Numbered from the stretch's first letter, positions 1 to 8,599 are shown. The stretch: DNA of 64,000 bases from Glaciecola sp. HTCC2999 (GCF_000155775.1 NZ_DS989812.1:193640-257639), one strand, 5' to 3'. Numbers and translations are program-made. The notes: generated from the sequence alone by a model not told the origin.

Positions 1-703
1 TAATCTTTGTGGTGCAGCTCAAGGCACCATTATTGGTCGTCATGGTGGGTTTGCTCAAACCGTAAGAGCAGATGCAACCGCAGTGGTCGCATTACCTGAT
101 GGGATGGATTTGAGCCTAGCAGGTCCACTTTTTTGTGGTGGGATCACTGTATTTAATCCATTGGTTCAGTTCAATATTAAACCAACAGACAAAGTCGCAG
201 TGATTGGTATTGGTGGGTTAGGGCACATGGCTTTGCAATTTTGTCGAGCTTGGGGCTGTGAGGTGACTGCGTTTAGTTCCAGTGATTCTAAAGCCCAAGA
301 GGCTTACACTTTGGGAGCTCATGATGTCATTAACTCGACTATCCCTGCTGAATTAGCAGGAGCAGCTAATTCATTTGATTTAATTATCTCTACAGTCAAC
401 GTGGCACTTGATTGGAACGCCTATTTAGCAACATTAAAACCTAAAGGACGTTTACATTTTGTTGGGGCGGCATTAGAGCCATTAAATATCGGCGTATTTA
501 ATATGTTGGGTGGTCAAAAGAGTATCTCATCCTCTCCAGTAGGTTCGCCAGCGACGATCAAACAGATGTTGGAGTTTGCTGTGCAACATGACATTAAACC
601 GCAAATTGACTTGTTTCCATTTTCACAAATTAATGAGGCATTTGCACATATGGAAAAAGGCGACGCACGTTATCGAGTGGTGCTTGAAGCGGATTGGAAA
701 TAA
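1..703 (+). CDS. Zinc-type NAD(P)-dependent alcohol dehydrogenase, 3' part
   Basis: This is the C-terminal part of a medium-chain zinc alcohol dehydrogenase of the YahK/cinnamyl-alcohol-dehydrogenase type, which reduces aldehydes with NADPH. The frame is open from base 2, so the start and the zinc-binding N-terminus lie outside the window. Visible marks are the NLCGAAQGT stretch followed by GRHGGFA, which corresponds to the family's substrate-domain junction, and a Rossmann nucleotide-binding loop GIGGLGHMALQF. The protein ends normally in a stop at 701-703. About 234 codons are visible out of roughly 350 expected. It reads toward tRNA-Pro. The family is clear, but the substrate cannot be inferred. 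Confidence 0.88.
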   Translation, partial: NLCGAAQGTIIGRHGGFAQTVRADATAVVALPDGMDLSLAGPLFCGGITVFNPLVQFNIKPTDKVAVIGIGGLGHMALQFCRAWGCEVTAFSSSDSKAQEAYTLGAHDVINSTIPAELAGAANSFDLIISTVNVALDWNAYLATLKPKGRLHFVGAALEPLNIGVFNMLGGQKSISSSPVGSPATIKQMLEFAVQHDIKPQIDLFPFSQINEAFAHMEKGDARYRVVLEADWK

Positions 704-739
704 ATCCATATAAACAGTGGAAATTTACACGCATTTGCC

Positions 740-745
740 TATAAT
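740..745 (+). promoter_or_regulatory. Candidate -10 box of the tRNA-Pro promoter
   Basis: A perfect TATAAT lies 13 bases before the tRNA, followed by a GC-rich discriminator (GCGTGTC) typical of stringently controlled stable-RNA promoters. No good -35 hexamer is found at the usual 16-18 base distance; TTTACA at 724-729 is too close. Confidence 0.45.
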
Positions 746-758
746 GCGTGTCTTCGGT

Positions 759-835
759 CGGTGTGTGGCGCAGCTTGGTAGCGCACTGTCATGGGGTGTC
801 AGGGGTCGGAGGTTCAAATCCTCTCACACCGACCA
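759..835 (+). tRNA. tRNA-Pro (anticodon GGG)
   Basis: A full 77-base tRNA with encoded CCA. The acceptor stem CGGTGTG pairs with CACACCG, and the T-loop is GTTCAAATC. The seven-base anticodon loop ATGGGGT gives anticodon GGG, and the anticodon stem carries a T-T mismatch as in E. coli proL, which it closely resembles. It reads the proline codons CCC and CCU. Confidence 0.95.
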
Positions 836-860
836 TTAATCCTTTCCCCAGACATTCTTA

Positions 861-1826
861 TTATCTCTCTATCTGCAAAGACACAGCACAATGGTCACTC
901 AACATGGCTTTAGGCGCCATATTATTAAATGTGTGTGCTTGGTACGTGTAGTCATATTTATTGTCACTCATGCCCCCAACAAACACCAAATCAATGGGTG
1001 CAGGATAATAGGGATGACAACCGATTAATTGACCAGTCGTGTTATATAAAGTAGATTCCGAACCGTCAGAATTGGTCATTAATTGACGAGTAAGATGATT
1101 ATACGGTGCGCTGAGTCGATGATTAAAATCACCTAATAATACGTACTGAATATCTTCACTTTCTTGGGTTTCGACCCACGCATCTAAAATCGGCGCTTGC
1201 TGAGCAAAGGTTTGACATGACTCGCGGTCTGAACGGCTATAGTTATCGACAAAACAACCACTTTTCATATGCACATTTAATAGTTTAATAGCACCCAACT
1301 CAGATTGAATAGTCAGCTCTAAGCCATAGCGTAAGCCAGGGTTATTTAACCCCAATTCAGAAAGTCCCTTAACACTATTAATGTTGATGCCATTTTTGAC
1401 CGCATATGCGATTTTTTGTTGGGTGGATTCGCGTCCGGAACCACGACACTCATAAGTTTCACTGTCGGGTCTAGGTGACATCAACACCTGCCACGTATCT
1501 GTAGGGAACAATAATCGCACGGCTTGTTCAGAAGCGACTTCTTGCAGTGCAAATACATCAGCATCAACGTTGTTTACATATTCACGCATGGCATTAATAT
1601 CGGATTCAGTACGAGGTTTACACCCAGTATTAATGGGATAGGCAAGATGCTCAACGTTCCAAGTCGCGACAGTTAATTGAGAAGGCTCAAATGAACCCAT
1701 CATTTCTCGTTGTGGATTAAAATCTAACTCTTCAAATTGATTCTCTTCAATGTTGATAACACACCCTTGGGTGCATAAAACACTGAGCATGATCAGACCA
1801 GCTTTTAGTGAATGAGTAACAGGCAT
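861..1826 (-). CDS. Endonuclease/exonuclease/phosphatase-family lipoprotein
   Basis: A 321-residue protein beginning with a lipoprotein signal peptide: hydrophobic stretch, lipobox TQGC, cysteine near residue 22. The mature part carries the hallmarks of the EEP (DNase I-like) fold: TWNVEHL near the start, FALQEVASE, LLNVHMKSG, the metal-binding GDFNHRL and the closing SDHCAVS with its catalytic histidine. It is predicted to be anchored on the outer membrane or periplasmic side. Family members include nucleases and phosphodiesterases, so the substrate (nucleic acid, sphingomyelin or inositol phosphate) is open. It stands alone, running toward the tRNA-Pro gene. Confidence 0.85.
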   Translation of the reverse strand: MPVTHSLKAGLIMLSVLCTQGCVINIEENQFEELDFNPQREMMGSFEPSQLTVATWNVEHLAYPINTGCKPRTESDINAMREYVNNVDADVFALQEVASEQAVRLLFPTDTWQVLMSPRPDSETYECRGSGRESTQQKIAYAVKNGININSVKGLSELGLNNPGLRYGLELTIQSELGAIKLLNVHMKSGCFVDNYSRSDRESCQTFAQQAPILDAWVETQESEDIQYVLLGDFNHRLSAPYNHLTRQLMTNSDGSESTLYNTTGQLIGCHPYYPAPIDLVFVGGMSDNKYDYTYQAHTFNNMAPKAMLSDHCAVSLQIER

Positions 1827-1955
1827 ATCTGTTCCTTTATCTTGTAAAATAGGTGAAAGGCTTCACTTTTGGAACGCTCATGTTATGTTAGGATGTCATA
1901 TGTTGGCAAGTGTTATGCCGTAATTAACAATCAAGCACTCTTAAGGGAATTTATC

Positions 1956-2531
1956 ATGAAGTTGAAATCATGTTTAGGCATCATTGTAGCTAGCATGGCT
2001 GCCAATATCAGTGTGGTATGGTCAGCATATGCACAGCATCATGCGCATATTCATAGCGAAGGACAATTACTCATTGCTCAAGATGATAACGCATGGCGTT
2101 TTGAATTTGTTCTTCCTGCTGCAGACATGTTAGGGTTTGAACATGCACCTCAAACTCAAGCTGAGGTTGATACGGTAAAAAGGTTAATCAAAGATGCAGA
2201 ACGAGTGACGCCTTTTTTGGTGTTACCTAAGCAATGTAAAATTACCCAGGTAATGCATCAATTAAGGGATAAATTAACGCACTTATCCGACGAACCATAT
2301 GAACATGATCACACTAAACATCATCAAGATGAGCATGAGCATAGCGATAAAGTCAGTCATACCGATGTGGCCATTGCGTATGAGATGGAATGCCGCAGTC
2401 CGATCAAAAGCGCCGATATCCAATTGTTTTCATTAGCGTCGTCATTGACTAAATTACAAGTTCAATGGATCACCGATGCCAGTCAAGGAGCTTTAATTTT
2501 GACACCTAATGCTACGGAAGTGCGATTGTAG
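1956..2531 (+). CDS. zrgA: ZrgA-like zinc-binding periplasmic protein (DUF2796)
   Basis: A 191-residue exported protein. The ATG at 1956 is chosen because AAGGGA lies just upstream and a clean signal peptide (MKLKSCLG to SAYA) follows; a TTG 87 bases upstream in frame lacks these. The mature N-terminus HHAHIHSEG and a histidine/acid-rich central stretch at about residues 111-130 look like zinc ligands. The DUF2796 family contains ZrgA of Vibrio cholerae, part of a Zur-controlled zinc uptake system. The neighbouring genes at 2559-5762 match the other expected parts of that system. The metal role is inferred from the family and histidine content. Confidence 0.82.
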   Translation: MKLKSCLGIIVASMAANISVVWSAYAQHHAHIHSEGQLLIAQDDNAWRFEFVLPAADMLGFEHAPQTQAEVDTVKRLIKDAERVTPFLVLPKQCKITQVMHQLRDKLTHLSDEPYEHDHTKHHQDEHEHSDKVSHTDVAIAYEMECRSPIKSADIQLFSLASSLTKLQVQWITDASQGALILTPNATEVRL

Positions 2532-2558
2532 CTACACTACCCAATGCGCACAGCGCGG

Positions 2559-3062
2559 TTAGTTAACGTCAAGTTCGATGCGTTGTACTTTTGAATAAGG
2601 TAAGGTTTGTTTCGTGGCATCCGCCCAGACAAGGATATGATGTTTACCCGGCTTGTTGGCCACATAATTGAGTGTAAAGGTACCATTTAACTGATCAATG
2701 ACTACCTGACCTTGCGTCTCAAGTTCTACCCCGTCACTATGCGTAAAGCGCAGTGATGCATCATTAAAATCGACTGGAAGATGATAGGTAATATCAACAC
2801 TATCAGGTTTAGCGAGCGAAGCGTTCAATTTCCGGTCATGAGTCAAGGTTAATTGAGGCGAATTCGCTTGTGCAATATGTTGTTTCATTAATGGATGGGA
2901 TTGGGCAAATCCGCCAATGCTACGAAATCCACCAAATGATGGCTGGTCATGAAAATCACAAGCATGCACTATACTGATCGGGCTGGTGAATATGAGGCCT
3001 GTACACAAAACTGTGTAAAATAAGGCGTTGGCTTTCAAAGTATTTCTTTTAAGATTTATCAT
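2559..3062 (-). CDS. Exported hypothetical protein of the Zrg-like cluster
   Basis: About 167 residues with an N-terminal signal peptide ending near HACDF. I cannot name a domain. The second half has an alternating beta pattern like a small Ig-like or YtkA-type domain (GKHHILVWADA near the end). The start at 3062 has AGGTGA at good distance; a second possibility is the ATG at 3095, which overlaps the stop of the upstream DUF3299 gene as TAATG. It is co-directional with that gene and divergent from the ABC genes. By position it would be the second or third Zrg-like component, perhaps a periplasmic partner. Confidence 0.7.
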   Translation of the reverse strand: MINLKRNTLKANALFYTVLCTGLIFTSPISIVHACDFHDQPSFGGFRSIGGFAQSHPLMKQHIAQANSPQLTLTHDRKLNASLAKPDSVDITYHLPVDFNDASLRFTHSDGVELETQGQVVIDQLNGTFTLNYVANKPGKHHILVWADATKQTLPYSKVQRIELDVN

Positions 3063-3094
3063 TGTATCTGTCACCTTTATCAGTGCTGACATCA

Positions 3095-3667
3095 TTAACC
3101 TTCATATGGACGGACACTGTCCAATTTCATAGTGTACGCTGAACTGCCTAAGTCATTTTCAGTTTGGTCGATAATAATCGTCCCTTCAAACCAAAATGGA
3201 TCTTGGAGACTGGGTAATTCTACACCTTTTGCGTATTCCACGTAAACGATTTGGTTTGGCGGAGGCGGCGGTAAATGTAAACATGCGCCAAAATACGGCA
3301 CAATAAAAAATGCAGTTACGCGCTGATTCTCATCAGATTCAAGAGGGACGATGAACCCGGGTAAGCGAATATCTTGGTCATTGAATGCGCGAATGACGCG
3401 ACTGGACTGCAATGCTTCTTTAAATCGTGTAGCGGTATCATTGCCTTTACTCAGTTCACTTAACGCAGCAACGCTATCTTGTGCAGTGCCATCTTCAATA
3501 TCGACGATAAACTCTGGAGGATTCATTAACGCAGCTAAGTCATCAGCGGGCATCAGCTGAGTCCACTCAATATCGATATAGTCTTTGGCATGTAATGTGG
3601 CGGTATATAAGCAGCACCATAGGCTCACTAACATAAGACACAACTGCGGTAGTTTCAGCATTTTCAT
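3095..3667 (-). CDS. DUF3299 domain exported protein of the Zrg-like cluster
   Basis: About 190 residues. A signal peptide (hydrophobic stretch to LHAKDY) is followed by DYIDIEWTQLMP, then RLPGFIVPLE, a FFIVPYFGACLHLPPPPPN loop with one cysteine and one histidine, and VWFEG-like FWFEGTI. This is the DUF3299 pattern. Proteins of this family commonly sit beside FtsX/LolD-type ABC transporters and DUF2796 proteins, as here. The cysteine-histidine-proline loop is a plausible metal or haem-free ligand site, but that is inference. The start is taken as the ATG at 3667; a TTG at 3685 is less likely. Confidence 0.78.
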   Translation of the reverse strand: MKMLKLPQLCLMLVSLWCCLYTATLHAKDYIDIEWTQLMPADDLAALMNPPEFIVDIEDGTAQDSVAALSELSKGNDTATRFKEALQSSRVIRAFNDQDIRLPGFIVPLESDENQRVTAFFIVPYFGACLHLPPPPPNQIVYVEYAKGVELPSLQDPFWFEGTIIIDQTENDLGSSAYTMKLDSVRPYEG

Positions 3668-3743
3668 CAGAGGTTTACATCCCAATGTTTATCGATGATT
3701 GTAAAATCAAGTATTACATATAATAATGGCTTAAAACAATATC

Positions 3744-3757
3744 GATGTTATAACATC
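3744..3757. promoter_or_regulatory. 14-bp perfect palindrome, possible Zur-like operator
   Basis: GATGTTATAACATC is its own reverse complement and lies between the divergent DUF3299 and ABC genes, about 35 bases before the ATPase start and 20 bases after a TATAAT at 3719-3724. Its arms ATGTTAT/ATAACAT are those of the enterobacterial Zur box, but the two arms overlap instead of being spaced by one base, so the match is not canonical. Confidence 0.45.
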
Positions 3758-3792
3758 ACTCAATAACAATAATAGATTTCGGAGTGTCATTT

Positions 3793-4527
3793 ATGACCGC
3801 AGCGATTGCGATAAATAGTCTAAGTTATGCTTATCAAACCGATAAGTCGATATTATCAATCCCGCAATGGTCATTGGGGCAGGGCGAGCGTGTATTTTTG
3901 TATGGCGATTCAGGCTCAGGCAAAACGACATTACTCAATTTATTATGTGGGATTTTAGTACCCACCAACGGCAGTATTGCATTATTTGGTGAAGCGTTAG
4001 CAACGATGACAAATCGTCAGCGTGATACCTTTAGAGCGCAACATATCGGCGTGGTATTTCAACAATTCAACTTAATTCCCTATTTAACGGTGTTTAAAAA
4101 TATTCAATTAGCGGCCTATTTCGCACGTGCTTCTCGCGCTCAGACTCAACAATTATTATCTCGCGCTCAATCGTTAATCGATACATTAGGACTGCCTAAA
4201 GATGTCTTACATAAGCGAGTTAACCAATTGAGCGTGGGTCAGCAACAGCGAGTCGCGATTGCTCGAGCCTTAATTAATCAGCCTAAATTATTGTTAGTGG
4301 ATGAACCAACATCAGCGCTCGATGCATCGGCGCGTGATGCATTTATGCAGTTATTAATGCATATGTGCGAAGCGGAGCAAACCAGTTTAATTTTTGTCAG
4401 TCATGATGCAGCGTTAGGCGAGTATTTTGAACATAAAGTCGATTTAACCCAACTCAATGAAGTGTCAGCACATTTAGCCCAATCTACCTCGCAGCAAATC
4501 GATTCATGCTCGGAGGTGACGTCATGA
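3793..4527 (+). CDS. ABC transporter ATP-binding protein of the Zrg-like cluster
   Basis: A 244-residue ATPase of the LolD/MacB-type family. Visible motifs are Walker A GDSGSGKTT (about residues 40-48), Q-loop VVFQQFN, signature LSVGQQQRVAIARAL, Walker B LLLVDEPTSALD and the switch VSHD. The ATG at 3793 has GGAG eight bases upstream; a GTG at 3784 falls inside that ribosome-binding site. The gene overlaps the following permease by ATGA, so the two are translationally coupled. Together they would form the membrane engine corresponding to the ATPase-permease pair of the zinc-linked ZrgABCDE system. The transported substrate is inferred from context only. Confidence 0.88.
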   Translation: MTAAIAINSLSYAYQTDKSILSIPQWSLGQGERVFLYGDSGSGKTTLLNLLCGILVPTNGSIALFGEALATMTNRQRDTFRAQHIGVVFQQFNLIPYLTVFKNIQLAAYFARASRAQTQQLLSRAQSLIDTLGLPKDVLHKRVNQLSVGQQQRVAIARALINQPKLLLVDEPTSALDASARDAFMQLLMHMCEAEQTSLIFVSHDAALGEYFEHKVDLTQLNEVSAHLAQSTSQQIDSCSEVTS

Positions 4528-5762
4528 ATACATTACTTTCTGTGGCATGGCATAGTTTACTCAGTCGTAAAAAAACGGTGCTCTTAACCTTTTGTTCATT
4601 GGTGATCAGTATCATGGTATTGCTCAGTGTCGAGCATATAAGGTTGCAAGCTAAGGAAAGCTTTAATCGTACTATTTCTGGCGTGGATTTGATTGTTGGC
4701 GCGCCGAGTGGTCAGCTAAACTTATTATTATACTCAGTGTTCAGAATGGGCAGTCCCACTAATAATATCGAATACGATAGTTTTACCATGTTAAGAGACA
4801 ATGATTTGGTCAAATGGGCCATACCTATCTCGCTGGGTGATTCGCATCGTGGTTTTCGTGTGATGGGGACGAACGACGCTTATTTTGCGCATTTTCGTTA
4901 TGGTAATAAACAACCGTTAAATTTTGCTAGCGGCAAGCCATTTGAACATTTATTTGAAGCGGTTATTGGGGCTGATGTCGCGCATGCCCTCAAATATGAA
5001 GTGGGTGATAAGATCGTCATTGCGCACGGCATTGGTTCAACAAGCTTTACCAATCATGATACATCGCCTTTTGTGGTCAGTGGTATTTTAGCGCCCACGG
5101 GTACACCAGTGGATAAAACTGTCCATGTCAGTCTACCAGGGATTGAAGCAATTCATTTATCGCCCAATAAGTTGCAAGCGGTCATCGATAATCATGCTTT
5201 GGCGCCTCAACCGGATAATATAACCTCTGTGATGCTTGGTTTAAACAGTAAGTTTGCTACCTTTGCCTTACAACGTAATATCAATAACTATCCAGAAGAT
5301 CGCTTAATGGCCGTACTGCCGGGGGTGGCGATGGCTGAATTATGGAGTTTGATGTCCACGGTAGAAAATCTACTGAGGGTGATTGCAGCATTGGTGTTAA
5401 TTTCATCATTGTTTGGCTTAGCCACGATGCTATTAGCGTCGATGAATGAGCGACGAGCGGAGATTGCGGTCTTTCGTGTGTTAGGTGCAGGGCCTGTGGT
5501 AATATTAATGTTGATTTTATTAGAAGCGCTCATTTTGGTTGCTTTATCGGTAATGACGTCAATGGCGTTGTTAACGCTGACATTAATGGGAACTGAAGGC
5601 TGGCTTGCGGCCGAGTTTGGGTTGTTTTTAAGTCATGATATTTTCTCAACGGATATATTCATGATAACAGGGATGGTGTTTGTTGCCACATTAGTGGTGT
5701 CGATTTTTCCAGGTATTGAGGCGTACAAAAATGCCCTCCATACACAATTATATAAAGGTTAA
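4524..5762 (+). CDS. FtsX/MacB-type ABC transporter permease of the Zrg-like cluster
   Basis: A 412-residue permease: one transmembrane segment near residues 18-38, a long periplasmic domain (about residues 45-270, with DLIVGAPSGQLNLLLYSVFRMGSPTNN), then three transmembrane segments with the FtsX-type motif ERRAEIAVFRVLGA. The start ATG overlaps the stop of the ATPase and is preceded by GGAGG. FtsX-type permeases usually drive conformational work in the periplasm rather than classical import, so the Zrg-like machine may be a mechanotransmitter acting with the two DUF proteins and the ZrgA-like protein. Confidence 0.87.
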   Translation: MNTLLSVAWHSLLSRKKTVLLTFCSLVISIMVLLSVEHIRLQAKESFNRTISGVDLIVGAPSGQLNLLLYSVFRMGSPTNNIEYDSFTMLRDNDLVKWAIPISLGDSHRGFRVMGTNDAYFAHFRYGNKQPLNFASGKPFEHLFEAVIGADVAHALKYEVGDKIVIAHGIGSTSFTNHDTSPFVVSGILAPTGTPVDKTVHVSLPGIEAIHLSPNKLQAVIDNHALAPQPDNITSVMLGLNSKFATFALQRNINNYPEDRLMAVLPGVAMAELWSLMSTVENLLRVIAALVLISSLFGLATMLLASMNERRAEIAVFRVLGAGPVVILMLILLEALILVALSVMTSMALLTLTLMGTEGWLAAEFGLFLSHDIFSTDIFMITGMVFVATLVVSIFPGIEAYKNALHTQLYKG

Positions 5763-5763
5763 T

Positions 5764-7494
5764 ATGTACCAAATGAAAGTATTATTACGTCAGGCATTCG
5801 CGACTCTAGGTGTTTGTACTCTGATCAGTATCCCATTGACTAGCGCTCAAGCGGGCTGGGAAGCAACATGGATCGAACGTTTTGATGGCATATCCGTCAA
5901 TTGGAATAATTGGACGGCGCAAACTAATGCTAATTACAATAACGAAATTCAATGTTATACCGATGATGATAGTTCAGCCTTACGTAATTATGACGTCTCA
6001 AATGGGACATTGAAAATTATCGCTCGTCGCGGTGCAGTGAATTGTGAAGGATTAAATAACATTAACCGGCCATGGACCTCAGGGCGGTTAAACAGCAAAG
6101 ATAAAGCGGAATTTTTATATGGACGTATTGAAGCACGTATCAAATTTGAAGAATTACGTGGTGGGACTTGGCCTGCATTTTGGGCATTAGAAAACCGGAT
6201 CGCAGAGCAGCCGATTAAAGGCGATAATGATACCGTAAATTGGCCTAATCCAGGGGCTGGCGAAATTGATATCTGGGAATGGTATGGCCGTAATGGTAGT
6301 AGCTATATTACCAACTTCTTTAATACCGGTGGCTGTGGCAGCGAGTTCCGACCACAATATCCCGGCGGTGTGTCTGATGTACAAGATTTTAATGTGTATG
6401 CGATTGAATGGACGCCTGAGAACATTAAGTTCTTTTTGAATGATCAAGTGGTAAAAGAACATGATATTTCCTCATGTCCACAATACAAAGAACCTATGTT
6501 TGTGCTAATCAATGTAGCAATGGGTGGTAATATTGGTGGAGCCATTGATCCGACACTCGACATAGCTACCATGGAAGTCGACTATGTTGCCCACTGTGTT
6601 GCAAGTTCTGCAAATGGCGCAACAGGCTGTAATGAAACTACGCCAATGATTGCTGATGCTGACTCGGATGGCGTGGCAAACAGTGTGGACCAGTGTCCCA
6701 ATACGCCAGCAGATGTGCGTGTTGATAATCAAGGATGTGAAGTGTTTGAAGAGCCACAGCAAGCCGCGCCAGAGCCTGCATCAGCTGCCGAGAACGTGAT
6801 TGCGTTATTCAGCGATTGGTACGATAACATAGCGACTATTGATTATAATCCTAATTGGGGACAGGCGACTCAAGTCACTCAAGTGCAGTATGAAGGTGAT
6901 ACTGTGCTTAAATATTCAGGATTAAATTACCAAGGCACGGATTTTGAAAATAATAAACAAGATGTGTCAGATATGGATAACTTGCATTTTGATTATTGGA
7001 CCAACGATGCCTCTGGGTTAGCTATGTATTTAATTAGCCCTGGCCCAAAAGAAACGCATGTTGCGATAGAGGTAGAATTAGGTTCATGGCAACAAGTGGT
7101 TATTCCTTTATCTGAATATGCGTCAGTCGTCGATTTAACAAACACCTTTCAATTAAAAGTCACTGGCAGTGGCACTGTGTATTTGGATAACATTTATTTT
7201 AGTAAGACGGTAGAATCTACTCAAGGTAATTCATCTACTGATAATTCTGGTTCAAGTTCTGGCAGTAACACGGATAACTCCAATACTTCTGGTAATACGG
7301 ATACTTCGTCAGGTACTAGTTCAGGTGGCTCAAGTACAACAGGCTCCTCTACGGGAAGTAGTAATACCACAACGACCAATACTCCGGCGAACTCAGCTAG
7401 TAACTCAGGTAGTAGTGGTGGCGGCATGAGCTTACTGTTGTTAACGCTATTAGGGATATGTATGTATCAACGTCGCCGTCCATTGGCAAATTAA
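5764..7494 (+). CDS. Secreted GH16 beta-glucanase with CBM-like module and GlyGly-CTERM
   Basis: A 576-residue exported glycoside hydrolase. The signal peptide spans residues 1-30 (ending SAQA). A GH16 domain at about 31-285 contains the catalytic motif GEIDIWE with the two glutamates at 167 and 172. A thrombospondin type-3 calcium repeat (DADSDGVANSVDQCPN) lies at about 297-325, a beta-sandwich carbohydrate-binding-like module at about 343-485, and a Ser/Thr/Gly/Asn linker at about 486-550. The end, GGGMSLLLLTLLGICMYQRRR, is a GlyGly-CTERM, the signal for rhombosortase processing of type II-secreted proteins. It probably cleaves beta-1,3- or mixed-linked glucans such as laminarin; other GH16 activities are possible. 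The start lies one base after the permease stop, with AAAGG upstream. Confidence 0.88.
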   Translation: MYQMKVLLRQAFATLGVCTLISIPLTSAQAGWEATWIERFDGISVNWNNWTAQTNANYNNEIQCYTDDDSSALRNYDVSNGTLKIIARRGAVNCEGLNNINRPWTSGRLNSKDKAEFLYGRIEARIKFEELRGGTWPAFWALENRIAEQPIKGDNDTVNWPNPGAGEIDIWEWYGRNGSSYITNFFNTGGCGSEFRPQYPGGVSDVQDFNVYAIEWTPENIKFFLNDQVVKEHDISSCPQYKEPMFVLINVAMGGNIGGAIDPTLDIATMEVDYVAHCVASSANGATGCNETTPMIADADSDGVANSVDQCPNTPADVRVDNQGCEVFEEPQQAAPEPASAAENVIALFSDWYDNIATIDYNPNWGQATQVTQVQYEGDTVLKYSGLNYQGTDFENNKQDVSDMDNLHFDYWTNDASGLAMYLISPGPKETHVAIEVELGSWQQVVIPLSEYASVVDLTNTFQLKVTGSGTVYLDNIYFSKTVESTQGNSSTDNSGSSSGSNTDNSNTSGNTDTSSGTSSGGSSTTGSSTGSSNTTTTNTPANSASNSGSSGGGMSLLLLTLLGICMYQRRRPLAN

Positions 7495-7504
7495 TAAGGA
7501 AATA

Positions 7505-8599
7505 ATGATGTTAAGCTCTGTTACTAATGCGATTAAATCCCTTTTATACGTATTAGTTGCAGGGATATTCATACTCATCAGTTCCTTGTATATCATCTCT
7601 GATGTAGAGCCTGTAATTTGGCAGCCTGATCCTCCTCGAGCACTCGAGGGGGTATATGCCCAAAATAACCGTTTGGATGCACTGATACCTATTTTACCTA
7701 ATCAAGGTAATGGCCCTGAGGACATGGCGTTAGGGCCTGATGGAATGATTTATACGGCTTACGAAAATGGCGATATTGTGCTGTTTGACCCAACCGCCGC
7801 TGATATTAATTTGACTGCAAAATTAGTGAATAATACCCAAGGCCGACCATTAGGATTGCGCTTTAATGCTCAAGGCGATTTAATCATTGCAGATGCAATA
7901 AAGGGTTTACTGAAAATGGACTCGTCAGGGCGCATTTCTATTTTAGTGACCGAGTATCAGGGCGAACGACTTAGATTTGTGGATCATCTCGCCGTTGGTA
8001 ACGATGGCATTATCTACTTTTCAGATGCGTCTATGCGCTTTGGTATGCACAATTTTGTGTATGATTTTATTGAAACGAGTATGACAGGACGAGTATTTGC
8101 TTTTGATCCTCGAACGGAGCAATTAACGTTGCTGATGGATAATTTGTTTTTTGCAAACGGCGTTGCTATTGATGAACAAAATGATTATCTGTTAGTGAAC
8201 GAAACCGGTAAATCACGGATTTTAAAATACGCCCTTACCGGAGAGAGTGTTGGGACTACATCGGTTTTTATCGACGAACTGCCAGGTATGCCAGACAATA
8301 TTTATCGTGATCCATATGGTGCTTATTGGGTGGGATTAATCAATTTACGTGACCCGCTTGTAGAGAAGTTGGCAGCGTATCCGTTCGTCAGACGAGTATT
8401 AGGCGGGATCCCTGCTAATTGGTTTCAACCATCTTCTGAATATGGCATGGTGATTGCGTTGGATGCATCAGGAAATGTGCTAGAAAACTTGCAAACTGCC
8501 CATGCTTACACCTCGATTACGACTGCTTTACCGCACGGTGGGCAGTTATTTGTCAGTTCACTGCGTCAGGATCATATTGCTGTGATGCCATTAGATTAG
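7505..8599 (+). CDS. Strictosidine synthase-like / SMP-30 family beta-propeller protein
   Basis: A 364-residue protein with one N-terminal membrane anchor (about residues 12-32) and a six-bladed propeller. The run GPEDMALGPDGMIYTAYENG, the middle part FADASMRFG/SGRVFAFDP-like segment, NGVAIDEQNDYLLVNETGKSRI and the end HGGQLFVSSLRQD match the strictosidine-synthase-like/APMAP family. Bacterial members are mostly uncharacterised lactonase- or esterase-like enzymes. It follows the GH16 gene by 10 bases on the same strand, so the two are probably cotranscribed. Its stop overlaps the end of the convergent DUF3307 gene by four bases. Confidence 0.8.
   Translation: MMLSSVTNAIKSLLYVLVAGIFILISSLYIISDVEPVIWQPDPPRALEGVYAQNNRLDALIPILPNQGNGPEDMALGPDGMIYTAYENGDIVLFDPTAADINLTAKLVNNTQGRPLGLRFNAQGDLIIADAIKGLLKMDSSGRISILVTEYQGERLRFVDHLAVGNDGIIYFSDASMRFGMHNFVYDFIETSMTGRVFAFDPRTEQLTLLMDNLFFANGVAIDEQNDYLLVNETGKSRILKYALTGESVGTTSVFIDELPGMPDNIYRDPYGAYWVGLINLRDPLVEKLAAYPFVRRVLGGIPANWFQPSSEYGMVIALDASGNVLENLQTAHAYTSITTALPHGGQLFVSSLRQDHIAVMPLD

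Noticed and set aside
724-729. TTTACA as -35 box for tRNA-Pro
   Set aside because: It is only 10 bases from the TATAAT, too close for a sigma-70 promoter.
748-951. Open frame running through tRNA-Pro
   Set aside because: It overlaps a clear tRNA and the 3' end of the EEP lipoprotein gene and has no protein-like composition.
3744-3757. A canonical Zur box
   Set aside because: The arms fit but the spacing does not, so it is reported only as Zur-like.
7221-7427. Pro/Leu/Val-rich frame opposite the GH16 linker
   Set aside because: It is the reverse reading of a Ser/Thr/Gly low-complexity linker.
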